A stretch of 64,000 nucleotides of DNA from Aquanectria penicillioides (lineage: Eukaryota; Ascomycota; Sordariomycetes; Hypocreales; Nectriaceae). The position numbers and the translations under genes were made by a program. Numbering within the stretch: the stretch's first letter is position 1; each line of letters starts with the position of its first letter. The notes beneath the pieces are model-generated. The model was given only the letters and a program-made list of their open reading frames with translations. It ran no database searches and had not been told where the DNA came from. This document shows, piece by piece, positions 13,205 through 24,843 of the stretch. The stretch lies in contig PYIU01000004.1 of the NCBI GenBank assembly GCA_003415625.1, positions 2,418,001 to 2,482,000 on the forward strand, given 5' to 3'.

Positions 13205-14397
13205 TTAGTACGTGTGGCCATTGCCGCAAACTAATAGTACAACGCTACCCATTTGCCTCCTGACATCCTCCTTGTGGACATCGTGCGTGTCCTCGACTTC
13301 ACCCCACTGTCCGGTCTGCCAGTCCACCTCAAGGCTTGTAGCGACAGCCACGTCCTCTACACCAAATGCAGGGCCTGGGTTTAGATCACCCTTACCAACA
13401 GGGCCTTCGCTCCACTCGGCGATAAAGCGTGCCGCAGCTACAAGACTCTTGCCGGCCAGGACAGCACGCTCAAGACCAGTAATCTCCCATGGGTCTAGAC
13501 CAGTGATCCAACCCTGAACCACCTCGCGCACACCTGGGGCCTGCGCCTGAGGTAGGATCGAGTGGCCATCAAGCACTGGCTTGAGCTCAATGCCGGGCCA
13601 GACATGAGTAGTGAGGAATGACACAATCTCCTCAGCCGTACGCTTCTGCACATCCCGAAGCGACTCTCCGTCCTCGTTCCTCACGTCGTGCTCTCCAGCT
13701 GGAGGGGCCCAGCAGAGGATTGAATCGGTATCCAGATATCGGATGAGGTTCTTGGCGATGGTGTTTCGTACCTCCGAGGTAGCAGACCCAGATGCAACAT
13801 CTGCAGCAGCAATGTCCAGGGCTCGACACACAAGACTTGTCAGCGGAATCAAATGCTGCCTTGTTGCGTCCTGAGCAGTGATGAGAAGGTCCCACTCGAC
13901 GGCGAGAGCAGTTGCCAGGTCGGGCTTCGAACGAGGGATGCGAACGATCTCCTTGGTGTTGGGTGCCGTAAAGGTCGTGTGTCGAGGAAGACCTGTAGGT
14001 AGCCTATTTGAAGATCTATCAGCCATGTGTTGATAGACCCCTCCCCACTGCCCTTGTACGGCCGCCATCGGCGTGTAGCAGTAGATTGATCACTTACCAT
14101 CAACCTCCTTGACGAAGACATCCTTCCAGAACCTCTTCTTAAGAGGACCGCCCTTCGCAGAACTGGCATTGCGGATCTCCTTGGCATTCTTGAGCATTTC
14201 TGCCTGCCTCCTCCTCCTGGCGATGCGCTGGTGCAGATTTTCGGCCGCAGGCGTTGGGGGCTCAGGCGGCGGCCCGGTACCGGTGATCGGTGCGACATTG
14301 GCGGGCTTCGAGACCGTCGAGTGGATCGATCGAATGAAGACGGGGCATTGAACAGCCTCGGAGCTAGCCTCACTGGAAATCGTGTTGCGGCCTTCAT
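13205..14397 (-). CDS. ATP12: ATP12, mitochondrial F1-ATPase assembly chaperone (two apparent 1-nt frame breaks)
   Basis: The translation matches ATP12, which binds the F1 alpha subunit in the matrix during ATP synthase assembly. Exons are 14397-14098 and 14003-13205. The start MKAATRFPVRLAPRLF is a typical basic mitochondrial presequence and continues into the expected HSTVSKPANVAP only if one extra C is read in the C4 run at 14342-14345 (G on the plus strand). In exon 2, YLQVFLDTRPLRHP joins NTKEIVRIPRSKPDLA only with one more C at 13961-13963. Exon lengths sum to 1099; adding two bases gives 1101, exactly 367 codons. Both breaks are one-base contractions in C runs, which is how assembly errors look, and ATP12 is normally needed for respiration. 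A true pseudogene cannot be excluded. An alternative in-frame start at 14521 avoids the first break but loses the presequence. Confidence 0.85.
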
Positions 14398-15268
14398 GAT
14401 GGGCATGATGGTGGTGGGATTTGTCAGTGGGAAAGAAAGGCTGAGGTGCCTCGGAGCTGGACGTGATGGAAAAACTGGGTCCGGCTGAAGAACCTGGGAG
14501 TGGATATTCAGGGTCGAACATGATGTCACGCCAAATTACAAGATCTCGCTCAACGAACCGACCAGGATGTTTTCGGCACCGCTGGAATTGCCATTCGACA
14601 ATCTGGATCGTGGCAATTGAATATGAGCTTTGTCCTAGAAATAAATTGCTGTCGAATTGTTGGTGGAAGGACTCGTCGACCCCACAGGTACTCCCTCCCC
14701 CACTATGCCCGACCTGGAGCTTCCCCACGAGCAAGCACGGTGTGTGAGTATGGCGGTGATGTATCTGTACACGCAAACATAGCACCAACCCGGTTTTCTG
14801 TGTTTGGAAAATCCTATGGAAGAAGTGTAATTGCTGGGCCTATTGCCACTTCTTATAGGCATGTTTTACCACATCTCTTGTGGCGCTCTCATTGAGCGGG
14901 CAGCTGCATTTGGATGGGTCCAATCTGCAATAAAGCCCCCCAGGTGCATTTGCGACGCCCGACACATGAAGACATCAAAAATATCCTTCCAAAGCAAAAG
15001 TCAAAACGTGAGAGAACGAAGAGATAGTTTGACAGACAGTTAGCTTTGTCGTGGTCGTAAAGCTCCGCCGAAACTCCTTCACCATGGCGAACTACGTATC
15101 CGGACGTCCAAGAAAGTTGCCACGCATCCCAGTACCGATAAGGGGCTGATAAGATCACGTGATGAGGCACCACTCCATCCCTGAGCGTAACTGCGACGTG
15201 GTGATTCTCGAGACTCGGCCAAACCACCAAGTCACTCTCCACCACAACCTCCAACCCAGTTGCCCAAC
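14398..15268. promoter_or_regulatory. divergent promoter region, ATP12 / SEC21
   Basis: Two housekeeping genes are transcribed away from each other across this spacer. A GATCACGTGATG palindrome lies near 15153-15164, a possible CACGTG (bHLH) element closer to SEC21. No further gene is supported. Confidence 0.4.
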
Positions 15269-18259
15269 ATGAGTTACGGCAAAAAGGACGAAGACGCCGA
15301 CCTCGGGCTGGTGAAGGTGGACCGCACCCAGGTGTTTCAGGAAGGTCCGTTGCGAACAATTCCCTAGGCTCGCCCATTCCCCCACTCTGAAGCTAAACTG
15401 GCGGACAGCTCGACTCTTCAACAGCTCCCCTATCCAACCCCGACGATGTCGCATTCTCCTTACCAAGATCGCTCTTCTCCTCTACACTGGGGAGAAGTTC
15501 CCGACCAACGAAGCCACCACCCTCTTCTTCGGTATCTCGAAGCTTTTCCAGAACAAGGATGCTAGCCTTCGCCAAATGGTTCACCTTGTCATCAAGGAGC
15601 TTGCCAACTCCGCCGAGGACATCATTATGGTCACCAGTACTATTATGAAGGATACTGGCGGTAGCACCGATGCTATTTACCGACCCAACGCCATTCGCGC
15701 CCTTTGCCGAATTATCGATGTAGGTTATATTATTGGGAAACCCACACCGCACCCCCTGGATGCTGACAGGATGAAAAGGCCACCACTGTTCAGTCGATCG
15801 AGCGAGTGATGAAGACTGCGATCGTGGATAAGAACCCCTCTGTTTCCTCCGCTGCCCTCGTGTCCTCGTACCACCTTCTCCCGATCGCCAAGGATGTTGT
15901 CCGACGATGGCAGAGCGAGACCCAAGAAGCCGCCGCCTCCAACAAGTCCTCAGGCGGCTTCTCCCTCGGATTCTCGACCTCTAGCAGCCAGATCCCGATG
16001 AACCACTCCACCATGACCCAATACCACGCCGTTGGACTTCTCTACCAAATGCGTATGCACGATCGCATGGCTCTTGTCAAGATGGTTCAGCAGTTTGGTG
16101 CTGCTGGTGCTCTCAAGAACCCCGCCGCCATTGTCATGCTTGTTCGACTTGCTGCCCAGCTTGCCGAGGAGGACCCTTCGCTGAGGAAGCCCATGATGCA
16201 ACTCCTGGACGGCTGGCTGCGACATAAGAGCGAGATGGTCAACTTCGAGGCCGCCAAGGCCATCTGCGATATGCGAGACGTCACCGATGCCGAAGTCTCC
16301 CAGGCTGTTCATGTCCTCCAGCTCTTCCTGACTTCCCCCCGAGCCGTCACCAAGTTTGCTGCTCTTCGAATCCTCCACAACTTCGCTACTTTCAAGCCCA
16401 CTGCTGTCAATGTCTGCAACCCAGACATCGAGCTCCTCATTTCCAATAGCAACCGATCAATCGCCACCTTTGCCATCACCACCCTGCTCAAGACCGGAAA
16501 CGAGGCTAGCGTCGACCGATTGATGAAGCAAATCTCGACCTTCATGTCCGAGATTACCGACGAATTCAAGATCACCATTGTCGAGGCTATCCGAACCCTT
16601 TGCCTGAAGTTCCCCAGCAAGCAGGCTGGTATGCTTACCTTCCTCAGCGGCATTCTTCGTGATGAGGGTGGCTACGAGTTTAAGCGAGCTGTCGTGGAAA
16701 GTATGTTTGACCTTATCAAGTTCGTTCCCGATTCCAAGGAGGAAGCTCTTGCCCACCTCTGTGAATTCATTGAGGATTGCGAATTTACCAAGCTTGCTGT
16801 CCGTATCCTCCACCTCATTGGTCTTGAGGGTCCCAAGACCGTCCAGCCTACCAAGTACATCCGATATATTTACAACCGAGTTGTGCTGGAGAACGCTATT
16901 GTGCGAGCTGCTGCCGTCACTGCCCTCTCGAAGTTCGGTGTTGGCCAGAAGGACCCTGAGGTCAAGAAGAGTGTCAAGGTTCTGCTTACCCGATGCTTGG
17001 ATGATGTTGATGACGAGGTCCGAGATCGTGCTGCTCTCAACCTGAGACTCATGGCCGAGGAGGATGATGAGATGGCTGCTCGATTTGTCAAGAGCGGTAA
17101 GTTATACAATCGCCCCGTAGCTTCTTTCGATATTCTAACAAGCAATTGCAGAGAACATGTTCTCCCTACCCTACTTCGAGCAGCAACTCGTTATGTACGT
17201 TACTTCTGACGACAAGGATGCCTTTGCTACCCCCTTCGATATTTCCAAGATTCCTGTTGTCACCCGGGAGCAGGCCGACGCTGAGGACAGAACAAAGAAG
17301 TTGATCGCCACCACTCCCACGATCAAGGCCCCCAAGGCCGGCCCGACCAAGTCCTCTGCTTCTGGTGCGGAGGCTGCGGCAACTGCATCTGCTCAGGCCC
17401 AGAAGTACGCCCAAGAGCTGATGGAGATCCCCGAGATGAACGAGTTTGGCAGCGTGCTCAAGTCCTCGCCTGTCATTGAGCTTACTGAGGCTGAGACTGA
17501 GTATGTCGTTACTCTGGTTAAGCACATCTTCAAGGAGCACATCGTGCTTCAGTATGAGATCAAGAACACCCTCCCCGATACTGTTCTGGAGAACGTGTCT
17601 GTTGTTGCCACACCATCCGACGAGGAGGAGCTTGAGGAGGTCTTCATCATCCAGGCTGAGAAGCTTCCGACTAATGAGCCTGGCAAGGTGTACGTGGCTT
17701 TCAAGAAGGTTAGTGGAGAGGGCTCCCTGCCCATCTCTACCTTCTCCAACATTCTCCGCTTCACCAGCAAGGAGATTGATCCTTCCACCAACGAGCCTGA
17801 GGATACTGGCTACGATGATGAGTACGAGGTGTCTGAGTTCGACCTTGCTGGCAGCGATTACGTGATTCCCACGTTTGCCGGCAACTTCAACCACATCTGG
17901 GAGCAGGTTGGTGCTTCCGGCGAGGAGGCCGAGGAGACTCTCCAGTTGAGCAGCATGGGAAGCATCGCCGGTAAGTTTCGAAATTTTGCGTATCTGATGA
18001 TGAAAATGGCTAACAATCAAGCACAGAGGCTACCGAACAGCTTACCAAAATTCTTTCGCTGCAGCCCCTGGAGGGAACCGATGTCCCTGTCAACCAGACA
18101 ACTCATACTCTCAAGCTATTGGGCAAGACTGTGGGTGGTGGCAGGGTGGTGGCCAACGTCCGGATGGCTTACTCTTCAAAATCTGGTGTTACTACGAAGA
18201 TTACGGTGCGAAGCGAGGAGGAGGGCGTGGCAGCGCTGGTGGTTGCATCCGTCGCTTAA
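15269..18259 (+). CDS. SEC21: coatomer (COPI) gamma subunit
   Basis: Five exons (15269-15344, 15409-15719, 15779-17096, 17152-17970, 18027-18259) join in frame to 918 aa, the usual size of fungal Sec21. The protein is the gamma subunit of the COPI coat, which returns cargo from the Golgi to the ER. The N-terminus MSYGKKDEDADLGLVKVDRT leads into the long alpha-helical adaptin-like trunk (residues about 30-550) with HEAT-like repeats. A charged and Ala-rich linker follows, then the gamma appendage (about 620-918) ending VRSEEEGVAALVVASVA. All introns are GT-AG with clear branch-site-like CTRAC motifs. The gene is intact and conserved, and its codon use is strongly C-ending, as expected of a highly expressed gene. 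Confidence 0.97.
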
Positions 18260-19155
18260 AATTAGGCAAGTTGGCGTTGAGGATAATGATGTATCAAACT
18301 CGGCGGCTAGACATCCCAGGGGCGTGCTTGCCACGGTTAGTAATGTGATGCAATGATCATTTCTATGAAGCTTGTGACGCATCTCGCAGGCACTGCTGCA
18401 TAGATGTCGGGCTGGAATCTATGCGAGTCGGATCCCGGTGATACTTGGTTAAGGGCAACGGGGCAGGTGGACCAAGGGTGATTTGGAAAGTGTGAGACGC
18501 AAACGAGCATTGTCTTATCGGAGCATAGTGTTTTGTCTAGGTAGTCATGGATTTAGAGATGATGATGTCAAGTAAAGAAGTGACGGCTTGGCTATACTTT
18601 ACCCTACTTGTGTCGTGTCCTTTTATCGAGTTTTCTGGAGATTCGTACAATCCTTTACCCCACGCGTTGTTGCGATTTTGGCACATAGATCTCTCGTTGG
18701 CAATTCGCCATTGTTGGTGGAAGCGACCTGTAAGCAATAACTACTTGTAAAGTACCTGGCAAACCCCATGTACCCTTTTTTTGCGTACATGGAAAGGCTA
18801 TATGGATTGCTGCAAAAACGAAGTCGCTTGCTAATATCTTCACTAACCGCTACTCTGCTAGAGGCAAAAAAATCATCTTATTCACACAAACAGATCCAAT
18901 CTCTCTTTAGTCTCTTATCTTTTGCAATTTCCACCGAGTACATGGCCACCGATACTCGCAACACATTGGAAAATTAAGGTGCAACCCCGTCTATTGAGAT
19001 AGAAAACATTGTCGAGCTTGGCTGGATGGCCTCCGATTCCTAAGAGGCTAACCGTGTCTGAAGTTTGAGGACTCAGTGACAGCCTATGACACTTAGTGGC
19101 GCTGAAACTTGATACAAGGCTAGACACGTTGCTTGAGTCTGCAAGACCCTTTGAC
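18260..19155. other. convergent 3' intergenic region
   Basis: SEC21 on the plus strand and the DUF7924-like gene on the minus strand converge here. The sequence becomes AT-rich after 18500. Short frames only; no gene supported. Confidence 0.4.
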
Positions 19156-20673
19156 TCAAATTACCCCCTTAGGGTACTGTGAATAGTCCTTTGCTGATGC
19201 CACTGCTTGAGGCGCTCGTGCGTTTGCGGCTTGGATGAAGGCGTCGCGATGCCGTTTTGCTAAATCTCTAATATTTCTGAACGCAGTGGCTCCCTGGATA
19301 AACATGTCACGAGAGTCTGTCATGGCGAAGGCCCGTAGTTGAGATATGTGGTACTCAGGACGAGCCCCGGGCGTGGTCGGAGCTGTGATGTGGTGCGCAT
19401 ACAACTTGAGCATGCCGTCGTGGTATGTCGCACTGTAGGTGTAGGCCTGGCCATCATACTGAGGCTCCTCCTTGCCGTGGTTCTGCAACCTGTGTATGCC
19501 GCGAGAGGCGATTGCCCCGTCGTAGCGAACTTGCCGGGCTGCCACAGCGGCACTCCCATGTGGGCCTTTGACTTCTAGAAAGAAGTTTGGCACCATCGGT
19601 TTGTCTTCCATTGTTGATGGGATGATATAGCGAGCGAGCTCATCACGGATCGAGGTGTTGAGATCTTCAGGATAGGCGCCATAGTAAAGGTCTGGCATCG
19701 CTGGGGCTATAGTGCCATCTGTAAGTGGCTTAAGATTCCCAAAGAGCGTATGCATCGCAGATGGGTGGTCTGTTCGCCTCGCGCCGATGATAGCCGGTAT
19801 CACGTATGCCGTTACGTCGTCTTCGTCTTTGGCCTGGGCGTTGCTGTCTTGGAAGGACTCAAATGCACCGTCAGAGAAGCTAGAAAGCGAGAGAGACGCT
19901 CTTCGGACTGACAGGGCCGCCATTGTGTCCTTCAAATCTGGCTTCCGTGATCTCCACTCTGGGCGGACAAGATGATCATTCAAGTGCTGTTCGAAGCTGC
20001 GGTGATGAGGGTTTCCCAACTTGGTCTTGGCCACCGCTGATCTTGTTGGGGCAGTTGCTGGATCTATAAATTCAGTCGCCCGGCTTCGCGACGTGGGGTT
20101 CATGGCGCCGGCGGGTTGATGAATGCCCATCGCAAGAGAATACCCTCGAAGTCGTCGCAAGTCTGGACCGCCGTTTCTTGCAAATCTACCAAGCTTGTCA
20201 GAGGTGGGAGGGCGGTCTTGGTTAACTTGCTGTGTCGGTGGTAGAGAACGGGAAGGTTGAGTACGGTTGCGCCGGTCAAGTTCTTTTAAGGCGCTGTAAC
20301 TGAGAGGAACCTCGGTCAGCCTGTCCCAGAACTCAGGCGGATACCGCCAAGAGTCAGGACGTTTGACTGCTCGCCGGGCTTTCTTTATCTGATGGCCATG
20401 TTGCGAAGATTCACCAAGGTGTTGCTTTGGACGCCTTGAAAGAGACATTGTGGTGCGGGAACATGTGGGCATGTTGCTGCTTTCAGCTCTTTGTTTGACG
20501 CTTGTCATCCTGCGAGGACTCGTCGGCACCTTGCCGTTTTGCGGTCCTTGATGGGGCGGGCTTGTCGGCATGCTGTTGCTCTCGACCATGAATGGGCGGG
20601 TCGTTGTGCTGCGAGGGCTGGTTGATGCCTTACTGTAGATTTGAAGGTCTTTTCGTAGAGGATCTATGGTCAA
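19156..20673 (-). CDS. fungal DUF7924-like protein (possible PD-(D/E)XK-like fold)
   Basis: A single uninterrupted 505-codon frame. The first 180 residues are basic, Ser/Thr/Pro-rich and probably disordered, with KKARRAVKR as a possible nuclear signal. A conserved-looking helical segment follows (about 220-290, with the HPSAMHTLFGNLKPL region after it), then a compact C-terminal domain. Its core reads PNFFLEVKGPHGSAAVAARQ, then RYDGAIASRGIHRLQNHG. I associate this with the fungal family DUF7924, from memory and unchecked. The E-V-K triplet on a predicted strand, with an acidic loop upstream (MPDLYYGAYPEDL) and an amphipathic helix after it, resembles the layout of PD-(D/E)XK nucleases; that is inference. 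The gene sits at the edge of a gene-poor region, as many multicopy accessory fungal genes do. Confidence 0.75.
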   Translation of the reverse strand: MTIDPLRKDLQIYSKASTSPRSTTTRPFMVESNSMPTSPPHQGPQNGKVPTSPRRMTSVKQRAESSNMPTCSRTTMSLSRRPKQHLGESSQHGHQIKKARRAVKRPDSWRYPPEFWDRLTEVPLSYSALKELDRRNRTQPSRSLPPTQQVNQDRPPTSDKLGRFARNGGPDLRRLRGYSLAMGIHQPAGAMNPTSRSRATEFIDPATAPTRSAVAKTKLGNPHHRSFEQHLNDHLVRPEWRSRKPDLKDTMAALSVRRASLSLSSFSDGAFESFQDSNAQAKDEDDVTAYVIPAIIGARRTDHPSAMHTLFGNLKPLTDGTIAPAMPDLYYGAYPEDLNTSIRDELARYIIPSTMEDKPMVPNFFLEVKGPHGSAAVAARQVRYDGAIASRGIHRLQNHGKEEPQYDGQAYTYSATYHDGMLKLYAHHITAPTTPGARPEYHISQLRAFAMTDSRDMFIQGATAFRNIRDLAKRHRDAFIQAANARAPQAVASAKDYSQYPKGVI

Positions 20674-20756
20674 GAGTCGAGATCGAGAGAGACAAGTGAT
20701 GGGTCAGCATATTAAGGTCTTTCCGAAGGTCGCCACGCCACATTTGGCTTTGAGTG

Positions 20757-21030
20757 ATGCGAGAAAAAGAACTTGTTGGAAACAAAGGAATCCAGGTGCA
20801 TGGGCCGCAGGTTAAACACAACTTCTGTTAGCAATGGGCAAGAAAAAACTTATTGGAAACAAAGGGCAAAGGGATCTAGGTGGATCGGTCGCAGTTCCCC
20901 GAGGTGTGCGACTATTCTCATCTCGCCCGGCTATTAGATACCCTGAATTTGCGCAATGTGCAAGAAAGAACTTACTGAAACAAAGGAATCCATGTAGGTC
21001 GGTTGCGTTTCTCCAGGATGCCACCGTATC
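20757..21030. repeat. three degenerate direct repeats upstream of the DUF7924-like gene
   Basis: A block resembling AAGAACTTRYTGGAAACAAAGG, then a GGATCYAGGTG-like and a GGTCGCAGTT-like segment, occurs at about 20765, 20842 and 20968. Copies two and three also share GCAATGKGCAAGAAA just before it. Copies differ by substitutions and small indels. On the minus strand each encodes a similar short peptide (FLCFSKFFLAHCAN in one copy), so they may be duplicated leader or exon relics. Confidence 0.6.
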
Positions 21031-23505
21031 ACCCAACCCTTGGATCCTGCTCCCCAGCTACCAGTGCTGTATAGTATCATGTTGTGTCTAGAAGCTGCCA
21101 ACTGGTAGGCGACGGTTCTCGGAGCAGGGACCGAGCGACCGCAACATATCTACGCTTTGATTTGCCCTGCAATTTTGATGTTATGCAGTAAATACCACGG
21201 CGCAGGCAGAAGAATTCCAATGGAAATATCTCACAACGGATATTGAATACAGACAGCCTATATTCTCGGGTGACCCTGGGGTATTGAGAATTACGATGTC
21301 TCGTTCGTTCAATGAATGTACACTGCACTTCGACCTGCCAGTGACTGGTCTAACAAAGCACAAGTTGGCTTTCTGTGATCCGTGAGTCTGTGACTCGTGA
21401 CCGCATGCTGACCATCCCCAAGCTCTCTTCATGCCCTGTGCACCTTCATCGCATTTTCGCCTTTGTTGGCATGTTCTGGCTCCCGTAGCTGCAGCACGAT
21501 GGCTTATTGGTACAATTTTTCGAATACGAGAAAAAGTAACAGATGGCCATGTCAGTGAGAAAAAAAATGTCAAAATCTAGAGGATCCTACTCAGGCGATA
21601 CTTGAGTTGCTATAGGCCGTGTACATACACTGTTCTGTTCATTCTCCTGCAATCTTACGTACCGAATGTCAATTTGCCTTGGGCGTTGACTCTATTGACC
21701 AATTTCCCCCAGTGCGCAATTCTGCTTGGTATATCTTATTCATTCCTTGATGTAGATGTTGGCAAAATTCCAATCCCCCTCAGTGTTTTCCGGGCCTGGA
21801 TATATGTTAATTTTACATCATTGTTGTATACTCAACCATCAACATCAAGAACTGGCCAACTAAACTGAGAAGATGATAGCATATATAAATTGATGTATTG
21901 TCAAGCTTTACGGTAAAGATAAAATCCGGATGAGTTCAATGGAGCCTTTATTTCTATGAGTATTTATTTCCCCGTGTCAATATCAGAGTGTTGTTTGTTT
22001 GAAATTCACCTCTACAACCGATGCTATAGATGGTAATAGCTATTGTCTTGACTCGGCCGTTGTATAAGCGATTCTATCTAATTTGCCATGCAGCCCGGTG
22101 TCTCAACTAGTTTATTCAAGGGGCGAGGTTTTGAGCGACTGTATCAACAACTCGGATACTTCAAAAATATTGGTTTATGATGGATTTGATCAAGTATGGT
22201 CGTCACCGTCTAGTATTGGCAGTGACTAGATAAGGGCGAAAATTCGTATCAATTCAACATTCAAGCCCGGATATGGTGCATCGATTCTTTGGGGACGGGC
22301 AAATAGCCATAGCCAAGAGGTTGACGATTGAGGCTCCTTGCGTCTGGGGTCCCGGTTGAGCAGCATAGAAAGACCGGAGGCTATGCAGCAACTTATGTTT
22401 CTTATTTGGACCTGGATGTCTTCGCGCTGAATATCGTCCAAGGTACACTTTGATTGCTTTTGGTTCAAGCATGTGGCAATGGGTTGCGCGTCTCGACTGC
22501 GGTTTGCAAAGACAGAGCAAGTGGATTTGGTGAATCAGGCGACTTTTGCGAGTTGGGGATGATTCTGGTGGCAGCGAATCTGCTCCACTACGGACGGGAC
22601 AAGAAGTGCATTTGGCCACCGCCCTTGGCTGCATCTGCTTGGAAAATCTGGGCGAGCCTAGGGAGCCTCGTTTGACTCAGTTCAAGTCTGAAAGGTTTGT
22701 GCGTGCATGACTTGGACGCATGCCCTCAGGCTTGGATGTCACAAGGTGGTCATGGGCGCATGGCTTTTGCATATGTATCGTCTCGTGTCTGTTGCCACGC
22801 TGGAACGAATTATAATGTTATTTTTTGGTTGCAAGAATAAAAGTCCGTGCGCATCCAATTGGCGAAGCGTGATTCACGGGCCGAGAAGTGCCTGTCCTGT
22901 CCTCGAACTCACTCACACTCTGTCTGACGGCAAACCTGGGCTCCGTCTTTGCGATGAAGCCGCCCTAAGAAGCTGGTGGACTTGGACAATGAAGCGGGGG
23001 GAGGGGGGGTTAGAATAGGAAACAATACGTGTCATTTGAAAGATTGTGCTCCGGTCTCCCCGAGAAACAAGCAGGGTACGTATATCGGCATGGTTAGACA
23101 TGCCAAGGAAACGTAACTGACAAACTAGGCCTGGTGTCTTTCCTCGGCCAGTCGATCCTCACAGCCATGTTCCAGTTCAGGCCAGTCTTATTTTGCCAAC
23201 CGATACCGCTTCAACCCAACGATGCACATCCATGCGCGACGGGCAATAAGTGTCCCTCCTCTTCTTGCCCCTTCTCTTCGTTCACGATGGAAGAGGCAAT
23301 GCTCTCTTCGGCGCAAGTTCTACTACCCGGGGAAGCGACAGCCCGAGCCAAGTCTGCACCAACACCAGAAACGCTGCCACAAATACCGCCTTTGCCGCTT
23401 CGACGGGATCTCATCTATGCTCCCCGTGGCTGAACACTTGGGCATTCTCCTGGCTGTCTCGGAAATTTTCAAATTTTCAAGCCGCAACAACCGTATTTAT
23501 TTTCG
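21031..23505. other. gene-poor AT-rich stretch
   Basis: Between 21.1 and 22.2 kb the sequence is clearly AT-rich with many short T and A runs. No frame on either strand shows a domain, signal peptide or coherent splice structure. It may be the distal promoter of the neighbouring orphan genes, or decayed repeat DNA. Confidence 0.35.
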
Positions 23506-24150
23506 ATGTCAATCGCCACTGATGGAGCTCCCAACCCTTTCTTCTTTTTGACCTGCGACACTTGTTCTCTTTACTTCCACATTCGTCACTGCCGTACAAT
23601 CGGCAATCAGAATGAAGACTTTGACGAGTGGTCGGACTCAGTCCTTTGGCACGTTATCGGCTGGAGCCAATCGGGGTATTGCCTAAAGCTTCAAACGCAA
23701 ATCATGAAGTGGCTCGAGCTAAAGATTCACAAGGACACGGACGTGCTGACGCTGATGCGGCTGGAAGAAAATTTGAAGAATATCAAAGAATGCCTGTCGC
23801 GAAAAGCCCCGTCCTGGTACTTCGAAATGACTGAATATATGCCTTCCAGGGCATTCGTCCGGGAAGGGCTCCGACATGACGACGCCTTATCTACGCTTCG
23901 GCGGTGCTGGGCTGATCAGAAGCTGCCCATTCCACGTTCAAACATGGGAGCAGAGGTTGATATCATTTTTGCGTCCGCGATACTGGGTTGGATCGGGCAT
24001 AGGTGCCCTGCCAACTCTCTGTTGGACCTTGTTCAAACGGATAGCCAGGAGGATGAGCCCAACGAGCCCAGAGAAGTGAAGTGGGAAACAGGAGTACTCT
24101 TTTCAATGGTCTTGAAGAGAGTACAGCAGGTTTCATATAGAGGGGGATAA
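23506..24150 (+). CDS. hypothetical protein
   Basis: A 214-codon open frame I do not recognise. After about 20 residues it reads as a soluble, charged protein with several Trp residues (DEWSDSVLWHVIGWSQ), a helical middle (MRLEENLKNIKECLSR) and an acidic stretch near the end (DSQEDEPNEPREVKWE). No signal peptide or membrane segment is evident. The true start may lie downstream or in an upstream exon. It is convergent, 150 bp apart, with another orphan frame. Confidence 0.45.
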   Translation: MSIATDGAPNPFFFLTCDTCSLYFHIRHCRTIGNQNEDFDEWSDSVLWHVIGWSQSGYCLKLQTQIMKWLELKIHKDTDVLTLMRLEENLKNIKECLSRKAPSWYFEMTEYMPSRAFVREGLRHDDALSTLRRCWADQKLPIPRSNMGAEVDIIFASAILGWIGHRCPANSLLDLVQTDSQEDEPNEPREVKWETGVLFSMVLKRVQQVSYRGG

Positions 24151-24300
24151 TGAGCACCGGCAATCTTAACTCATCCTCTACGCTCTTTTTGTTATTCCAT
24201 GTCACCAAGCTTCACGTCCAATCAATGACATCACCATCGCCAATATAGATTAGAAACGAGGTTCTAGGAGCCCCAAGTTTTGGATTAGTACACGAGATTC

Positions 24301-24843
24301 TCAGATGGATTCGAGCTCCACCCATGTCATTAGAAAATAGATCCTTTTCAAGTCATCCTTTGGCCTAATACCTTTCTTTGTGAAACAGAGCACGTGGTCA
24401 GGGTCCCAGGTAACATCTTCGTTGTTTGGGATAATAGTCATCTCAATCATACGTTCACGTAGCAATACCGCAACCGCGAGAAACCCATCAGGAGCTGTTA
24501 CAGAAGCACCTGCATCGAGTCGAAAGGTCTCAGTTGGGTGAGCTTCAGACGGCCACGGACCGACGACCTTCATCTTGAATAGTCCAACCTGTGCTGAAAT
24601 CATGCTAGACTTGGCGCAGTCAGCAGTGAACAACGGTGTTAAGGTTGCGTTACATACTTGCTTCGTCACAACGTCACCCAGTGTTGGAAATTGGTCCGGG
24701 CATCCAAAACAGGCAAGTTTGTCGAGCTTTTGGACAGGTACAAGGGCTACGATTTCTTTGATCGCCTCTTGCTGTGCCTGTCGAAAGCTTTCATCTAATG
24801 GGAAGAACGAAGAAAATGGGTCAAGGGGTGGGCTCTTAGCCAT
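24301..24843 (-). CDS. hypothetical protein
   Basis: A single-exon 180-codon frame with protein-like composition: MAKSPPLDPFSSFFPLDESF at the start, a helix rich in Gln, Ala and Ile, four Cys in the first half (CFGC and two more), and a globular C-terminus ending FLMTWVELESI. There is no signal peptide or transmembrane helix. I recognise no family. It is convergent with the orphan frame at 23506-24150, and both lie alone in a gene-poor stretch. Confidence 0.5.
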   Translation of the reverse strand: MAKSPPLDPFSSFFPLDESFRQAQQEAIKEIVALVPVQKLDKLACFGCPDQFPTLGDVVTKQVCNATLTPLFTADCAKSSMISAQVGLFKMKVVGPWPSEAHPTETFRLDAGASVTAPDGFLAVAVLLRERMIEMTIIPNNEDVTWDPDHVLCFTKKGIRPKDDLKRIYFLMTWVELESI

